From: Kitasatospora phosalacinea
Lineage (GTDB): Bacteria; Actinomycetota; Actinomycetes; Streptomycetales; Streptomycetaceae
Length of the DNA: 36,891 bases
Assembly (NCBI RefSeq): GCF_000716545.1
Contig: NZ_JNWZ01000088.1
Coordinates: 1-36,891, forward strand
Reading direction: 5' to 3'
The notes beneath the pieces are model-generated. The model was given only the letters and a program-made list of their open reading frames with translations, was not told where the DNA came from and did no database searches. Position numbers and translations under genes: made by a program. Shown in pieces: positions 34,959 to 36,891 of this stretch (positions are counted from its first letter, which is position 1; each line of letters starts with the position of its first letter).

Positions 34959-36167
34959 TCAGAGCACCGCAACCCCCAGTGGTCGCCGCCCGGCCTCCAG
35001 CCGGTGGGTGGCTCCGCTGTCGAGGTCGACCAGGGTGATGCCGTCCCAGTAGCCGTCCCTGGTGAAGCCGCCGGTGACGTACGCCGTCCGCCCGTCCGCC
35101 GATATCACCACGTTCTCGTGCGGGACGCCGAGCGGGTGGACCCGTTCGCTGCCGTCCGGGTTCCGGACCGTCAGGCTGGGGCCCCGGTCGTCGCGGGTGA
35201 CCGGGCCGGAGCCGACCACCAGCAGCCGCCCGTCCGGTGCGACGGCGGCGCCGTGCTGGTGGGTGTCGGCGGTCATCGGCTCGATCGACACCTGCCCGGT
35301 GGCCGGGTCGACCACGGCCAGGCGCTCGCCCTCGAAGGGCAGCAGCAGCTTGCCGTCGCCCGGCCGGACCGCCGCGTAGTGCGGTTTCAGCCAGGAGCCG
35401 AGCCCGCCCTCCGTGCCGTACGGCGCGACCTGGATCCGCCGGGTGGCCAGGCCGTTCGCCGCGACCACCGTCACGTCGAAGGAGTCGTGGCCGGTCGCGT
35501 AGATCTCCCGCCCGTCGGCCGAGACGTCGACGTCGAAGGGCCGGCGGCCGACCGGAGCGACCCCGGTGACCTCACCCTTCGCGGTGTCGACGACCTCCAG
35601 CACGCCGGACCGGCCGGGCACGTTCACCCCGACGTACAGCCGGGCGCCGTCCGGGGAGAGGGCCAGGCCCATGCCGCCGCCCCGGTACTCGCCCGTCCCG
35701 GCCGGGCCGGTGTCGGTGCGCAGCGCGACGGTGCGGACCAGCGCGCGCGCCCGGGTGTCGACCTCGGCGACGCCCTCCGCGGTGCTCGCCCAGGCCCGCC
35801 CGTCCGCCCCGACGGCCACCGCGTACGGCGCCGTGCCCACCCGCACCGAGCCGATCGCCCCGCGCGCCGGGTCGACGAAGGTGACGGTGTCGGCCCCGAA
35901 GTCGGCCACCAGCAGCGTCCCGGCCGAGGTGGGCTGGAGAGCGCCCTCCTGGGCCGGGGTCGCTCCGGCGGGCTGGCCGTCGGACGGGGTGGACGGGGTG
36001 GATGCAGCAGGCGCGGCGGGGGCGGCCGCCGTCGGCCGGGGCGCGGTCGGGGGACCGGCCGCGCCGCCCGGATCGGCGCAGCCGGCCAGCAGCACGGTCA
36101 GCAGTACGGCCAGCACCGGCGCGGCGGCCAGCAGCAGCGGGCCGGTGCGTTCGCGGCGGGTGGTCAC
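34959..36167 (-). CDS. YVTN/YncE-like beta-propeller lipoprotein
   Basis: A 402-residue lipoprotein. Its signal peptide ends in the lipobox LLAGC (hydrophobic PLLLAAAPVLAVLLTVLLAG before Cys), and a Pro/Ala/Thr linker follows to about residue 80. The rest is a seven-bladed-type propeller with repeats such as VGTAPYAVAVGADGRAWAST, LALSPDGARLYVGV, FDVDVSADGREIYATG and VVISADGRTAYVTG, the YVTN/YncE pattern. Ligand unknown. GTG 36167 overlaps the stop of the ankyrin gene (GTGA), so the two are translationally coupled. It should be anchored on the outer face of the membrane while the ankyrin partner lacks a signal and stays inside. Confidence 0.85.
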   Translation of the reverse strand: MTTRRERTGPLLLAAAPVLAVLLTVLLAGCADPGGAAGPPTAPRPTAAAPAAPAASTPSTPSDGQPAGATPAQEGALQPTSAGTLLVADFGADTVTFVDPARGAIGSVRVGTAPYAVAVGADGRAWASTAEGVAEVDTRARALVRTVALRTDTGPAGTGEYRGGGMGLALSPDGARLYVGVNVPGRSGVLEVVDTAKGEVTGVAPVGRRPFDVDVSADGREIYATGHDSFDVTVVAANGLATRRIQVAPYGTEGGLGSWLKPHYAAVRPGDGKLLLPFEGERLAVVDPATGQVSIEPMTADTHQHGAAVAPDGRLLVVGSGPVTRDDRGPSLTVRNPDGSERVHPLGVPHENVVISADGRTAYVTGGFTRDGYWDGITLVDLDSGATHRLEAGRRPLGVAVL

Positions 36168-36793
36168 CGGGTGCCTCCGCTCTCGTCTCCGGTGCGGGCC
36201 TCGGCCTCCCGGAGCAGGCCGGCCAGGGCGTCGAAGCCTCGCCGTTCGGCGTGCCCCCGCGCCGTCACGCCGTCGGCGTCGGCGAGCCGCGGATCCGCCC
36301 CGGCGGCGAGCAGCAGCCGGACGACCTCGGTGTGCGCGCGGCCGCCGTCGCCGAGGATCACGGCCTCCAGCAGGGCCGTCCACCCCAGCCGGTTGACGTG
36401 GTCGACGTCGATGTCGGTCTCTTCCAGCACGGCCCGCACGTAGGCGACGTGGCCGCGCTCGGCGGCGGGTATCAGGCTCACCCCGCCGAACCGGTTGGTG
36501 AGCCCGAAGTCCGGCCCGGCGGGCAGCAGGGCGCGCATCATCGGCACGCTGCCGGTGACGCCGGTGACCAGCCAGGGGCTGTCCTCCCGCTCGTCCTGCG
36601 CGTCCGGGTCGGCCCCGGCGGCGACCAGGAGTTCGGCGACGGGCACCCGGTCGGCGAGTGCGGCGAGCAGCAGCGCCGTCCGCCCGCGCGGATCGCGGGC
36701 CTCCACGTTGGCGCCCTCCGCCAGGGCGGCCCGGGCGGCGTCGAGGTCTCCGGTGTGCGCGGCGGTGAGCAGGCGTTGGTCGATCACGGTCAT
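36164..36793 (-). CDS. Ankyrin-repeat protein
   Basis: A 209-residue protein made of about five to six ankyrin repeats: LLTAAHTGDLDAARAALAEGANVEARD, RGRTALLLAALADRVPVAELLVAAGADP, GVSLIPAAERGHVAYVRAVLEE, GWTALLEAVILGD and VVRLLLAAGADPRLADADG. There is no signal peptide, so it should be cytoplasmic, binding another protein. ATG 36793 has ACGGAG 6-7 nt upstream; the GTG three bases earlier is closer than usual. It is the first gene of a two-gene unit with the propeller lipoprotein. In other bacteria ankyrin proteins of this size pair with catalases or periplasmic proteins; no such partner is visible here. Confidence 0.9.
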   Translation of the reverse strand: MTVIDQRLLTAAHTGDLDAARAALAEGANVEARDPRGRTALLLAALADRVPVAELLVAAGADPDAQDEREDSPWLVTGVTGSVPMMRALLPAGPDFGLTNRFGGVSLIPAAERGHVAYVRAVLEETDIDVDHVNRLGWTALLEAVILGDGGRAHTEVVRLLLAAGADPRLADADGVTARGHAERRGFDALAGLLREAEARTGDESGGTR

Positions 36794-36891
36794 CACGGTT
36801 CTCCGTAAGGTGTTGGTCGGCCCGGGAGGGCCGGATGTGGCTAACGGTTCTCTGCCTTCAGTGGCTTGCGAGGAGTGGCCGTCCGGCTCTT
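36794..36891 (-). other. Upstream region of the ankyrin gene at the window edge
   Basis: ACGGTTCTC occurs twice, next to the ankyrin start (36796-36804) and again at about 36844-36852, both beside possible regulatory positions. A small hairpin GGCCC/GGGCC lies near 36819-36831. No promoter pair is convincing. The window ends before any further gene is recognisable. Confidence 0.25.

Overview
The window is chromosomal DNA of a high-GC actinomycete, almost certainly a streptomycete (Streptomyces or Kitasatospora). GC content is very high throughout, codon third positions are nearly all G or C, GTG starts are common, and the order TerD genes - peroxiredoxin - DUF3052 - aceE - fasR - fabD-fabH-acpP-fabF - DUF3145 matches, from memory, the S. 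coelicolor SCO2366-SCO2391 neighbourhood. I see no insertion sequence, prophage, CRISPR array, tRNA or rRNA, so most of this is core chromosome with some accessory modules between conserved blocks.

Layout. 1-7.8 kb is a Ter-type stress cluster: the tail of a Pro/Gln/Tyr-rich protein, a TerA-like protein, a DUF2637 membrane protein, a DUF475 (TerC-like) membrane protein, two TerD paralogues, and between the TerDs a membrane Ser/Thr kinase with an external PQQ-type propeller. 7.9-12.1 kb holds a one-Cys-type peroxiredoxin, a DUF3052 gene broken at a 127-bp GC-extreme inverted repeat, and aceE (pyruvate dehydrogenase E1). 12.2-14.7 kb is a divergent pair of a 14-TM drug exporter and a TetR repressor, with a palindrome placed exactly in the spacer of the exporter promoter. 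14.8-21 kb has a NarL-type two-component system followed by two secreted DUF1023 alpha/beta hydrolases that flank an acyltransferase-3 membrane protein and a small MmcQ/YjbR protein; a direct repeat before the first hydrolase is a candidate response-regulator site. 21-24.3 kb holds a MerR/aldo-keto reductase operon with a textbook 19-bp-spacer MerR promoter, a penicillin-binding-type serine hydrolase and a pirin.

24.4-30.1 kb is the housekeeping type II fatty acid synthase locus: the PucR-type activator FasR, FabD, FabH, AcpP and FabF, then convergent DUF3145. A perfect 15-bp stem-loop separates acpP from fabF and could explain why carrier protein is made in excess. 30.3-36.9 kb carries a MarR/NADPH-dependent oxidoreductase divergent pair, an LCP (LytR-CpsA-Psr) cell wall ligase behind an ECF-like promoter, a PLP-dependent deaminase-like enzyme, and an overlapping ankyrin / beta-propeller lipoprotein pair.

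Two themes are worth attention. First, at least six genes have a TANNNT box exactly 7 nt before the start codon, the signature of leaderless transcripts, and their starts were chosen on that basis. Second, convergent genes are almost always separated by near-perfect long stem-loops without U-tracts. The strongest anomaly is the broken DUF3052 gene, which is either an assembly fault or a real hairpin-associated deletion that leaves an in-frame fusion to the peroxiredoxin.
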